From Sipunculus nudus (taxonomy: Eukaryota; Annelida; Sipuncula; Golfingiida; Sipunculidae): a DNA stretch of 64,000 bases. The notes under the pieces were generated by a model. That model was not told the DNA's origin. It worked only from the letters and a program-made list of their open reading frames with translations, and ran no database searches. A program made the position numbers and the translations under genes. Location of the stretch: the NCBI GenBank assembly GCA_026874595.1, contig CM049313.1, positions 33,383,159 to 33,447,158 of the forward strand. The letters are read 5' to 3'. Below, piece after piece: positions 62,901-64,000 of this stretch; within the stretch, counting starts at the first letter, position 1; every line of letters starts with the position of its first letter.

Positions 62901-63691
62901 GATGTGTGTGACGCAGGTTTCTACTGTCGTGAAAAAGCTTACACATCAGCACCACCAGATGGCCCCACTGGTGGTGTATGTCCTGTTGGAGGTTACTGCC
63001 CACCTGGTACTGCGTTCCCGGCAGCATGTGACCCAGGAAAGTACAGTGCATCCCCAGGAGCAAAAACTAAATATGATTGTGTGCCGTGTGATCCAGGGTT
63101 CTTCTGCCCAGGGTCAAGCAGCGCTGGAGCTACCAGATTATGTAAGGCTGGATACTACTGCACAGGAGGCTCCAGTGTGCCGACACAGCATGAAACGCAA
63201 CCAGGGCACTACTCACTGGATGGTGCATATAAACAAGAGCCGTGCCCCCGAGGAAAATTCCAGCCGTCTGCGAGATCTTCTGAATGTCTGCTGTGTACAC
63301 AGGGATACTACTGCAATACAACAGGCTCTGTAGATATCACCATCTGTCCGTTCGGTCATATTTGCCCGCTGGGTAGTGAAGTTCCCACGCCTTGTCCAAG
63401 GAGTACATTTTTGAAGCAGGTCGGCCGGTATGAGGAATTTCACTGTGACCCTTGCAAACCAGGTTTTGCTTGTGAATCTGTTGGTCTCCCAGAACCAGTC
63501 ACAAAATGCGCTGCAGGTTACTATTGCACTACGGGCTCTAATATGTCACACCCGGTAGAGCAACCTTTCGGTGACCGCTGCCCGCCAGGATACTACTGTC
63601 CAGAGGGTACAGCTGACTACGCACTGTTCCCTTGCACCAATGGAACATACAGCAACTACACTGGAAACCAAGCTCAAGAAAATTGTACAAG
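1765..63691 (+). CDS. Giant GCC2/GCC3-type cysteine-rich repeat protein, 29 internal exons (partial both ends)
   Basis: Gene model joined from 29 exons listed separately below; exon sum 7336 nt, about 2445 residues, no internal stop. Every exon is bounded by AG and GT and all 28 junction phases match, which makes the chain very unlikely to be accidental. The protein is a long run of modules with spacing C-x2-C-x5-C-x(10-12)-C-x12-C-x2-C, built on CPAGKDC, PPDCPAGTYS and GYYCP motifs. This pattern is typical of the GCC2/GCC3 or ephrin-receptor-like cysteine-rich repeat family, where cysteines pair within each small module; such chains are extracellular. Sequons (N-x-S/T) are frequent from exon 26 onward, supporting passage through the secretory pathway. 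The signal peptide, any catalytic or binding domain and any membrane anchor must lie outside the window, so the biological role cannot be told. It could be an adhesion, mucus-matrix or receptor-like protein; no gene symbol is justified. Confidence 0.9.
3834..4015. mobile_element. TA-flanked MITE, CAGTAAAACCTC type
   Basis: TA precedes CAGTAAAACCTCTTATG and TA follows the inverted end GCAGAGGTTTCCCTG. Length 182 bp, too short to code. The TA duplication and CAG...CTG ends point to a Tc1/mariner-pogo-like non-autonomous element (inference). Confidence 0.6.
5184..5359. mobile_element. Degenerate MITE of the same CAGT type
   Basis: CAGTGAATTCTGTGTAATA at the left end and GGCAGGTTCCACTG at the right, with TA on the right only. 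Internally the phrase TTAATAGACAGGTGG or TTATTAGACAGGTGG is repeated. Old and partial. Confidence 0.45.
10126..10312. repeat. Degenerate GACTCAGACTTGTACT satellite
   Basis: Repeated variants of GGACTCAGACTTGTACTTG run up to about 50 bp before exon 2. A looser stretch of similar wording lies at 9740-9860. It creates a spurious Asp/Ser-rich open frame in one frame and a Trp/Thr-rich one in another. Confidence 0.6.
10359..10635 (+). CDS. Exon 2 (phase 2 in, phase 0 out)
   Basis: The acceptor is tatccaacag. The first base completes Tyr (TA|C), giving HYCPGGTSS across the junction, a perfect continuation of the module begun in exon 1. It has 92 codons with CPAGTANNN, ECPAGHSCTK, CASGTYSLTG and TCPAGKICP motifs, i.e. 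nearly two modules. The donor is CCACAG|GTGAG. An open frame with an ATG upstream (10222) reads into it, but that part is intron made of a degenerate GACTCAGACTTGT repeat. Confidence 0.92.
11635..11694. repeat. (AT)n microsatellite, about 30 units
   Basis: Sixty uninterrupted bases of alternating A and T. Confidence 0.97.
13400..14340. other. GC-richer island in intron 2 with TATA-like and paired octamer motifs
   Basis: Composition is visibly less AT-rich than the flanks. TATAAA at 13456-13461 is followed by two exact ATTTGCAT octamers at 13484-13491 and 13528-13535, inside a diverged direct duplication (GAATCCCTGATATTTGCATA and GATTCCCTCGCATTTGCATA). No open frame is recognisable. It could be a regulatory element, an internal promoter or an old insertion. 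Confidence 0.4.
16556..16865 (+). mobile_element. tRNA-derived SINE
   Basis: The head GTGGTAGCTTAATGGTTAGT matches a pol III A box. About 40 bp on, GGTTATGGGTTTGTGTCC resembles a B box. A non-tRNA body follows, with CAGCACCTGTAATGG and CTCCCCGGGGAG. The cloverleaf 3' half is missing, so this is not a tRNA gene. End boundaries are approximate. Confidence 0.65.
16920..17028 (+). CDS. Exon 3 (phase 0 in, phase 1 out)
   Basis: Acceptor ttatttcag and donor CCTAAAG|GTAACA. It encodes DCSPGTQPNGGQTACVDC and then CLQCPKG, about 36 residues: the last part of one module and the first part of the next. The exit site falls after Cys-x-x-Gly in the middle of a module, as it also does at the exon 16/17 junction. 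A tRNA-derived SINE ends about 55 bp upstream of this acceptor. Confidence 0.92.
17029..18349 (+). other. Intron 3, nothing recognised
   Basis: 1.3 kb between GTAACA and TTACAG. The reverse-strand open frames near 17064-17342 show no recognisable domain and are regarded as chance. Confidence 0.7.
18350..18547 (+). CDS. Exon 4 (phase 1-1), half module plus full module
   Basis: Acceptor tttattacag and donor CCCTCAG|GTAAGT. It encodes about 66 residues: a 17-residue half module (KFCPSATTATPSDCPDG) followed by a full 49-residue module (EYQNVAGQSSC, NCPAGSQC, CLAGQYA, CTACPSG). A strong donor-like GATG|GTGAGT lies at 18400/18401 exactly on the module boundary and in phase 1; use of it would drop one 147-nt module in frame. 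This suggests exon 4 is two ancestral exons fused by intron loss. Confidence 0.93.
18548..21182 (+). other. Intron 4, with short local repeats and a perfect branch point
   Basis: A roughly 42-bp phrase with CCTAACCTTATTACCATATA is repeated at about 19627 and 19668, with a third diverged copy near 19760. A G tract lies at 19951-19962. TACTAAC at 21156-21162 precedes the acceptor. Otherwise unremarkable. Confidence 0.65.
21183..21326 (+). CDS. Exon 5, cassette module exon (phase 1-1, 144 nt)
   Basis: Acceptor tttgtgttag, with a perfect TACTAAC branch-point sequence at 21156-21162. Donor CCCCAG|GTATGA. It encodes GTYSTTPSANC, TTCGPGYDC, CAAGTYSPSG and CVTCAPG: 48 codons, six cysteines. First of eleven successive symmetrical cassette exons. 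Confidence 0.93.
21774..21926 (+). CDS. Exon 6, cassette module exon (phase 1-1, 153 nt)
   Basis: Acceptor aacattacag and donor ACAAG|GTTTGT. It encodes YYSRSTADSCTICPAGKDC, then PPDCPAGTYSLEG and CRTCGQG; 51 codons, six cysteines with spacing 2-5-12-12-2. The intron before it is short (447 bp). Confidence 0.93.
22441..24093 (+). mobile_element. Helentron-like non-autonomous element, family D
   Basis: The left end AGGACCCCGCTTGAAAAG is followed by GTCTGTCTGTC/CCGTCCGTCTG tracts. Near the right end comes the inverted complement GCGGGGCCCT, then the hairpin CTGACCTGTCAG and the terminus TTTTCTAG followed by T. The left flank ends in T. No Rep/helicase coding sequence is present. The interior has a few AAGGTCA-like phrases. 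Left boundary uncertain by a few bases. Confidence 0.6.
24196..24342 (+). CDS. Exon 7, cassette module exon (phase 1-1, 147 nt)
   Basis: Acceptor cttggttccag and donor ATCAAG|GTATGT. It encodes GYYSSAGNGSCTLCPAGKNC, then LDCPAGTYSPQG and CYSCDQG. Two residues shorter than the 153-nt type because the third inter-cysteine loop has 10 instead of 12 residues. It lies between Helentron-like elements D and E. Confidence 0.93.
24590..26584 (+). repeat. 335-bp tandem satellite inside element E (about 6 copies)
   Basis: The phrase AACAGGGCACAAATCGTAA recurs near 24625, 24960, 25295, 25630, 25965 and 26303, and once more near 28000. Each unit ends with CTGGTGGCGCCACCTGTATT or a variant. Copies are clearly diverged. 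Confidence 0.85.
26585..27753 (+). mobile_element. Helentron-like element, family A, copy 1
   Basis: Begins GTATCCGCCAAAAC after a T run and ends GGCAGATACATGTAG, then a weak hairpin and CCCGTATTCTAG before TTTT. It contains GGTGGCGCCACCT phrases repeated internally. It splits a T tract of element E: the uninterrupted version of the site is visible at about 28262 (TATTTTTTTTAAAG). Insertion is therefore T|T without an evident target duplication. Confidence 0.7.
28803..28955 (+). CDS. Exon 8, cassette module exon (phase 1-1, 153 nt)
   Basis: Acceptor acaattttcag and donor GAAGCAG|GTTAGG. It encodes GQMSAAGSGSCTDCPAGKDC, then PPDCPAGTYSPLG and CTNCEAG. It has GQMS where its neighbours have GYYS or GYIS. 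The PAQPxLxPPDC loop places it in the closely related exon 8-12 subgroup. Confidence 0.93.
29447..29599 (+). CDS. Exon 9, cassette module exon (phase 1-1, 153 nt)
   Basis: Acceptor attgtttag and donor AATCCAG|GTGAGA. It encodes GYISDTRSPSCTICPAGKDC, then PPTCPAGTFSPQG and CSNCNPG. Introns on both sides are under 500 bp and carry no clear mobile element, unlike most introns here. Confidence 0.93.
30070..30222 (+). CDS. Exon 10, cassette module exon (phase 1-1, 153 nt)
   Basis: Acceptor ttttcattgcag and donor AGTGCTG|GTAGGC. It encodes GYMSSADSDNCTVCPAGKDC, then PPDCPAGSYSAQG and CTSCSAG. The open frame extends upstream to an ATG in the pyrimidine tract, but that part is intronic. Confidence 0.93.
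30404..32381 (+). mobile_element. Helentron-like element, family B, copy 1
   Basis: Begins GTATCGCCAGACA after T, with a hairpin partner TAGTCTGGAGATAC. The right end has TGTCTGGCGATAC (exact complement of the first arm), the hairpin GGCACCAGCGGTGCC and AAGAAATGTCTAG before T. The interior has three diverged ~310-bp units starting near GCCACTTGACAGTAC, several TGACCTTGAAT motifs and an AT-only stretch at 31217-31286. No transposase. Confidence 0.7.
32512..32658 (+). CDS. Exon 11, cassette module exon (phase 1-1, 147 nt)
   Basis: Acceptor ttctctgacag and donor CCTGCAG|GTGGGT. It encodes GFYSAANSPSCTECPAGKDC, then PPDCAAGTFSPKG and CTACPAG. Helentron-like element B1 ends about 130 bp upstream. 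Confidence 0.93.
32659..33236 (+). other. Intron 11, nothing recognised
   Basis: Standard borders, no repeat or coding signal seen. Confidence 0.7.
33237..33389 (+). CDS. Exon 12, cassette module exon (phase 1-1, 153 nt)
   Basis: Acceptor ccctcacacag and donor TCTTCAG|GTAAGT. It encodes GYYSAAGNASCTECPAGKDC, then PPDCAAGTFSTKG and CTGCSSG. It is closest in wording to exon 11 (TECPAGKDC, CAAGTFS, KGTAGCT), which suggests a recent pairwise exon duplication. Confidence 0.93.
33700..34080. repeat. Fragment of dispersed repeat with GTGCGGCCATTA duplicated
   Basis: GTGCGGCCATTA occurs twice about 75 bp apart, followed by a GC-rich tail with GGCGGCAAAACGCGGATCT. AGGTCAAAGGTCAT and AGGTCAGAGGTCATG upstream recall the AGGTCA phrases of other elements. 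No clear ends. Confidence 0.4.
34145..34297 (+). CDS. Exon 13, cassette module exon (phase 1-1, 153 nt)
   Basis: Acceptor ctgttatttcag and donor CTTACAG|GTAAAT. It encodes GYFSMAGQGSCTICPASKDC, then PPDCPDGSYSNQG and CTACLTG. CPASKDC replaces the usual CPAGKDC. Confidence 0.93.
34298..35006 (+). other. Intron 13, nothing recognised
   Basis: AT-rich, no repeat or open frame of note. Confidence 0.7.
35007..35150 (+). CDS. Exon 14, cassette module exon (phase 1-1, 144 nt)
   Basis: Acceptor atttccaacag and donor GCACCAG|GTAAGC. It encodes GYYRTVNETACTPCPGGYDC, then VMCAAGTYSRAA and CRACAPG. It resembles exon 5 more than its immediate neighbours (same 144-nt length, CxxGYDC). It contains one sequon, NET. 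Confidence 0.93.
35151..36270 (+). other. Intron 14, nothing recognised
   Basis: A slightly less AT-rich patch around 35520-35830 contains a reverse open frame with no recognisable features. Confidence 0.65.
36271..36423 (+). CDS. Exon 15, cassette module exon (phase 1-1, 153 nt)
   Basis: Acceptor gtttttttcccag and donor ATCGCAG|GTACAG. It encodes GFFSREGAANCTECPAGKNC, then PPDCDPGSYSNAG and CSKCIAG. It is the last of the eleven full cassette exons; its SSPAVTG loop recalls exon 6. Confidence 0.93.
36424..39671 (+). other. Intron 15, essentially empty
   Basis: 3.2 kb of AT-rich unique sequence. The only structure noted is a decayed pair of MITE-like ends at about 39289-39440 (TAGTGAAACCCTGATAAGAG and GCAGGGTTTCATTG). 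No exon is needed, since exons 15 and 16 join in phase and in module register. Confidence 0.7.
39672..39722 (+). CDS. Exon 16, 51-nt mini-exon (phase 1-1)
   Basis: Acceptor gttgaaacag and donor ACGGCAG|GTAAGA. It encodes only GYYQTAAGQAACTQCTAG, the first third of a module. The intron after it falls at the CPAG|K position inside the module. Being symmetrical and short, it could be skipped without shifting the frame. Confidence 0.9.
40261..40349 (+). CDS. Exon 17 (phase 1 in, phase 0 out)
   Basis: Acceptor aactttttcag and donor AAAGCT|GTAAGT. It encodes NKCPSKTSAPAACPAGTYQ and then DGMETCKA, completing the module begun in exon 16. From here until exon 26 introns are mostly phase 0. Confidence 0.92.
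40598..42160 (+). mobile_element. Helentron-like element, family C
   Basis: The left end after T5 is ATGCCCCCGCC, followed by CCGTCATTCCGTCATTCC. The right end has GGCGAGGGCAT (10 of 11 complementary to the left end), the hairpin GTGTCGTTCCGACAC and ATCTAG before TTT. The interior is a 180-bp tandem array. No coding capacity. Confidence 0.65.
40690..42110 (+). repeat. 180-bp tandem satellite inside element C (about 8 copies)
   Basis: The phrase CACATGTACGGACTTTTTTT recurs every 180 bp from about 40691 to about 41950. Central copies (41050-41760) are nearly identical; the outer copies are more diverged, a pattern expected from unequal exchange. Confidence 0.95.
42334..42447 (+). CDS. Exon 18 (phase 0-0)
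   Basis: Acceptor tctcccttcag and donor GGAGAG|GTAAGA. It encodes CPAGYTAVGTGNNIC, TICPANHQC and PVPCPAGE; 38 codons. Helentron-like element C ends about 170 bp upstream. Confidence 0.92.
42939..43019 (+). CDS. Exon 19, 81 nt (phase 0-0)
   Basis: Acceptor gatattttcag and donor TGTTCT|GTAGGT. It encodes TSSAGATSCEKCPVGKIC and then GGSTTCS; 27 codons. It is short and frame-neutral, so it could be skipped in frame. Confidence 0.9.
43020..44022 (+). other. Intron 19, with one MITE
   Basis: Apart from the MITE at 43599-43781, nothing was recognised. Confidence 0.65.
43599..43781. mobile_element. TA-flanked MITE, CAGTAAACC type
   Basis: TA-CAGTAAACCATCAAAATTAA at the left and GCAGGAGTTTACTG-TA at the right; 183 bp, non-coding. 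Confidence 0.55.
44023..44250 (+). CDS. Exon 20 (phase 0-0)
   Basis: Acceptor ataatgttccag and donor TGCACG|GTTAGT. 76 codons: TGEYSNGTHCIPC, GYKCPAPDQSPIICPDGYY, CKACPQGHAC and CSGGFFSPGG. The sequon NGT appears near the start. Confidence 0.93.
44998..45705. mobile_element. TA-flanked non-autonomous DNA transposon, 708 bp
   Basis: Left end TA-CAGCAGAACTTGTCGTGA, right end TCACAGCAGGTCCTGCTG-TA, with GGGGACA and TGTCCCC just inside, so the inverted ends extend about 25 bp with few mismatches. It is GC-richer than its surroundings. Open frames of 115 and 120 codons inside overlap on opposite strands and show no transposase motif. It fills much of intron 20. Confidence 0.65.
45786..45948 (+). 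CDS. Exon 21 (phase 0 in, phase 1 out)
   Basis: Acceptor gattttttttcag and donor GATCCAG|GTAAAA. It encodes MCPPGFMSGTGSHSC, TECFAGRSC, CAAGTYSPLG and CTPCDPG. The first Met is an internal residue, not a start, since the reading frame runs in from exon 20. Confidence 0.92.
46525..46643 (+). CDS. Exon 22 (phase 1 in, phase 0 out)
   Basis: Acceptor cttacaactgcag and donor GGAAAG|GTAATA. It encodes GTYSGVRASKCETCPPGKHC and then DCNTGEYSLGGK. The module is completed in exon 23 (VTACTQC). Confidence 0.92.
46961..47159. mobile_element. Nested-palindrome element with four ACCAATGAGAG copies
   Basis: The outer arms are 21 bp and match at 20 of 21 positions (46961-46981 and 47139-47159). A second, inner inverted pair lies at about 47017-47036 and 47071-47091. 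The motif ACCAATGAGAG therefore alternates plus, minus, plus, minus. Probably a foldback-type MITE. Confidence 0.5.
47704..47892 (+). CDS. Exon 23 (phase 0-0)
   Basis: Acceptor gtttgtttcag and donor GCTGCA|GTAAGT. 63 codons: VTACTQCPAGHKC, PVPCVSGEYATVG, TTCPAGQQC and NCPANYYSAA. The donor is followed at about 40 bp by an intronic TGTC microsatellite. Confidence 0.93.
47932..47991 (+). repeat. Imperfect (TGTC)n microsatellite
   Basis: Mostly TCTGTCTGTCTG with TTTG interruptions, about 40 bp after the exon 23 donor. Confidence 0.9.
48849..49099 (+). CDS. Exon 24 (phase 0 in, phase 2 out)
   Basis: Acceptor gtttttctcag and donor CCCCAC|GTAAGT. 83 codons and a split Thr: GQSQCVICPAGYACPDP, CTAGSEYSLAG, TTCPSGRACPFP, ICRPGQTTGG and TECPAGSACADP. 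The split codon AC|T is completed by exon 25 after a 5.6-kb intron holding element B2. Confidence 0.93.
49460..53774 (+). mobile_element. Helentron-like element, family B, copy 2 (expanded)
   Basis: Begins GTATCCCCAGACA after T with partner AAGTCGGGGGATAC, then a CCGCCGCCGCCGCCGC tract. Ends TGTCTGGGGATAC (exact complement of the first arm), hairpin GGCACCTGCGGTGCC and AAGAAATGTCTAG before T. The termini and the first ~500 bp match copy B1; the length difference is caused mainly by a tandem array. Open frames on both strands across 50.3-53.4 kb, up to 151 codons, are satellite translations. Confidence 0.75.
50090..53600 (+). repeat. Tandem satellite of about 285-290 bp in element B2 (about 12 copies)
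   Basis: Each unit carries GAGGTCAAAGGTCAAGGTCA and, about half a unit later, AAGGTCAAAGGTGAAGGTCA, plus the phrase GGATGATAATTCCT. Twelve exact copies of AGGTCAAAGGTCAAGGTCA were counted by eye, the first at 50120. Copies are highly similar. Confidence 0.9.
54305..54468. mobile_element. TA-flanked MITE with 25-bp inverted ends, 164 bp
   Basis: TA-CAGTGAAACCTCGTTGTG at the left and CACAACGAAGTTTTACTG-TA at the right; about 23 of 25 terminal bases pair. It is the best-preserved copy of the CAGTGAAACC family here. ACTTCGACACATCTGAGG-type phrases repeat internally. Confidence 0.75.
54520..54600 (+). repeat. Imperfect (GTA)n/(GTAGTG)n repeat
   Basis: Variants of GTAGTAGTAGTAGTGGTG run just upstream of exon 25. 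Confidence 0.75.
54663..54886 (+). CDS. Exon 25 (phase 2 in, phase 1 out)
   Basis: Acceptor ttttattgcag and donor CCAACAG|GTAATG. It encodes VAAVACAAGSYSLAG, CTPCPGGYFC, VCAAGSYAEGG, CTPCTAGFACP and then PCPTG; sequon NGT. The next exon continues the module with GTYAPTG. Confidence 0.93.
54887..55448 (+). other. Intron 25, nothing recognised
   Basis: AT-rich with many TGTAATG/TATTACACTG phrases (a weak, very degenerate short repeat); the last 58 bp stay open in the exon 26 frame. Confidence 0.6.
55449..57221 (+). CDS. Exon 26, 1773-nt multi-module exon (phase 1-1)
   Basis: Acceptor ttctgtttgtag and donor CCAACAG|GTATGT. About 590 residues in one uninterrupted frame. The first half repeats the short module (CPAGTYSLSGQTACTPCPAG and similar). 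The second half switches to a longer type with GYYCP cores, e.g. CPQGYYCADG, CARGYYCPTK, CPRGHYCPKG, CSPGYYCPGG, CAMGHYCPVG. Six sequons are visible (NTS, NKT, NMT, NQT, NLT, NRT). The open frame continues upstream to an ATG at 55391 with a hydrophobic leader, but those codons are the pyrimidine tract of the intron. Confidence 0.96.
57222..57651 (+). other. Intron 26 proper, before the acceptor array
   Basis: The single-copy part of the intron. Its last bases CACAACGAAATG contain the AAATG at which the 109-bp array begins. Confidence 0.7.
57652..58850 (+). repeat. Exact 11 x 109-bp tandem array of 3' splice sites plus exon 27 start
   Basis: The unit runs from AAATGTCTG through CTCAC (branch-point-like), TTTGTCTTTTTTTCCTCAG, then GAACCCCACTTGGAAATAG to ACTGGAAATCAC. 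Acceptor-adjacent exon starts lie at 57696 + 109n, n = 0 to 10, the last at 58786. The total is 1199 bp, exactly 11 units, with only a handful of substitutions and no indels. The array begins and ends on the shared pentamer AAATG. Each copy holds a branch-like site, pyrimidine tract and AG, so each is a complete 3' splice site. Confidence 0.97.
58786..58927 (+). CDS. Exon 27, using the last of eleven tandem acceptors (phase 1 in, phase 2 out)
   Basis: Acceptor tttttttccacag and donor CCCAAG|GTAAGG. It encodes GTPLGNSNPCHAG, SNNTGNHKWEQCEDC and LKGHYCPAGSSLPTECP. The first 65 bp are present in ten more copies upstream, each behind its own 3' splice site. Only this copy continues past AAATG into GGGAACAATG and the rest of the module. 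Phase 1 entry fits exon 26, and AG|T (Ser) joins it to exon 28, so this acceptor is the productive one. Confidence 0.92.
58986..59318. mobile_element. TA-flanked long-inverted-repeat MITE, 333 bp
   Basis: Left TA-CAGAAGAGTTACCAACAAG, right TACCAAA-type complement ending GGTAGTTTTTCTG-TA; about 20 of 28 end bases pair. The interior repeats AAAAGTAATGRAAATGTTACTG-like phrases in both orientations. It occupies half of intron 27. Confidence 0.45.
59562..59937 (+). CDS. Exon 28 (phase 2 in, phase 0 out)
   Basis: Acceptor ttatgtttcag and donor AAACAG|GTAGGT. 125 codons: GTFNRNTKGENLTAC, CTAGYYCPGT, CEKGNYSESG, CEPGHYCDSN, CPAGLECPAG, CRKGHYCPRG and CPNGTYNE. Sequons NLT, NYS, NAT and NGT. Long GYYCP-type modules as in the second half of exon 26. 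Confidence 0.94.
59938..60859 (+). other. Intron 28, 5' part, nothing recognised
   Basis: Ordinary AT-rich sequence up to the start of element A2. Confidence 0.65.
60860..61782 (+). mobile_element. Helentron-like element, family A, copy 2
   Basis: Begins GTATCCGCCAAAAC after T, with hairpin partner GTTTTGCGGATAC and a GCCGCCGCTGCCGCCGCC tract. The right end has GGCGGATACATGTAGTCGC, hairpin arms GTAGT and ACTAC, and CCCGTATTCTAG before TTTT. Four TGGCGCCACCT-type phrases are spaced through the body. It is shorter than copy A1 because it has fewer internal units. The Gly-rich reverse frame comes from the GCC tract. Confidence 0.7.
61783..62507 (+). other. Intron 28, 3' part, T-rich
   Basis: T-rich runs at 61996-62110 give Phe-rich chance open frames; no coding signal before the exon 29 acceptor. 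Confidence 0.65.
62508..63691 (+). CDS. Exon 29, 1184-nt multi-module exon (phase 0 in, phase 2 out)
   Basis: Acceptor tttgtttttgcag and donor ACAAG|GTGAGA. About 394 residues of GYYC modules: CKAGYYCVPE, CPGGYYCPKGTAEPN, CISGYYCDEE, CPQGYFCVSG, CPGGYYCDGIG, CPVGGYCPPGT, CDPGFFCPGS, CKAGYYCTGG, CTQGYYCNTT, CKPGFACES, CAAGYYCTTG and CPPGYYCPEGT. Sequons include NGS, NST, NTT, NMS, NGT, NYT and NCT. The split codon AG| is left open; the gene continues beyond the window. Confidence 0.96.
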
Positions 63692-64000
63692 GTGAGAAAT
63701 GACATCCTATGATGGCAGACAAGGGTAGAAATTGTTTTTTTTTTAAAGGACAGGTCCATGGTCTGTTCATGCCCCAGTCTATTGAATGAGGATGAAGGTA
63801 TCCATACAATAAGGATGACATATTATAATTAAGCCTTTTGGATTTCAGGTTTTACCAGTATATGCACGAGGTCAGAAATAATCCAGAGGTCATAACCTGT
63901 CATTAAGACATGAGCAAATCTCTGAAGTTCTAACAAGATTTCACTATTAAGTCATTGAGGCACTGGCGGGGTTCCAACAGGATCTTTTACTCCAAAGTCC
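63692..64000 (+). other. Start of intron 29
   Basis: Begins GTGAGA. No exon with matching phase 2 entry was found before the window ends. Confidence 0.6.

Noticed and set aside
63965-64000. A possible next exon beginning GSFTPKS after CCAACAG
   Set aside because: It would need phase 1 entry, whereas exon 29 leaves in phase 2; in phase 2 it reads ATC TTT TAC without module character.

Overview
The window is eukaryotic nuclear DNA, visibly AT-rich, with GT-AG introns. It carries a repeat load of the kind I associate with marine lophotrochozoans, most likely a bivalve mollusc: Helitron/Helentron-like elements with internal satellites, GTCCGTCCGTC tracts, GGTCAAAGGTCAAGGTCA arrays and a tRNA-derived SINE. 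The species call is inference. I see no prokaryotic, viral or toxin genes.

Almost everything belongs to one very large plus-strand gene. I assembled 29 internal exons between 1765 and 63691. All have AG/GT borders, and every intron phase agrees with its neighbours (for example TA|C Tyr, AC|T Thr, AG|T Ser). Joined, they give 7336 nt, about 2445 residues, open throughout, with neither start codon nor stop codon in the window. The product is a giant cysteine-rich, presumably secreted or cell-surface protein made of CPAG-T-Y-S...C-x-x-C modules of the GCC2/GCC3 (ephrin-receptor-like, Pfam Ephrin_rec_like) type, with many N-glycosylation sequons in the C-terminal half.

Layout: 1-1764 is 5' flank or upstream intron. 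Exons 1-4 lie between 1.8 and 18.5 kb, separated by long introns. Exons 5-15 (21.2-36.4 kb) form a tandem series of eleven phase 1-1 cassette exons of 144-153 nt, one six-cysteine module each. Exons 16-25 (39.7-54.9 kb) have mixed phases. Exons 26, 28 and 29 are long (1773, 376 and 1184 nt), each with many modules. Intron 26 ends in an exact 11-copy tandem array of a 109-bp unit in which each copy carries a whole 3' splice site plus the start of exon 27. Only the last copy reads on into the protein; all ten others lead to a stop. This is the most unusual object in the window.

The introns hold five families of non-autonomous, Helentron-like elements (A at 26.6 and 60.9 kb, B at 30.4 and 49.5 kb, C at 40.6 kb, D at 22.4 kb, E at 24.5 kb). 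They share a 5' inverted-repeat hairpin, a third complementary arm near the 3' end, a short 3' hairpin and a CTAG or CTTG terminus, and they sit between T and T. There are also several TA-flanked CAGT...CTG MITEs, one SINE, a nested-palindrome element, microsatellites and homopolymers. No recognisable reverse transcriptase, transposase or other nested gene was found; the remaining open frames are shadows of exons or of repeats.
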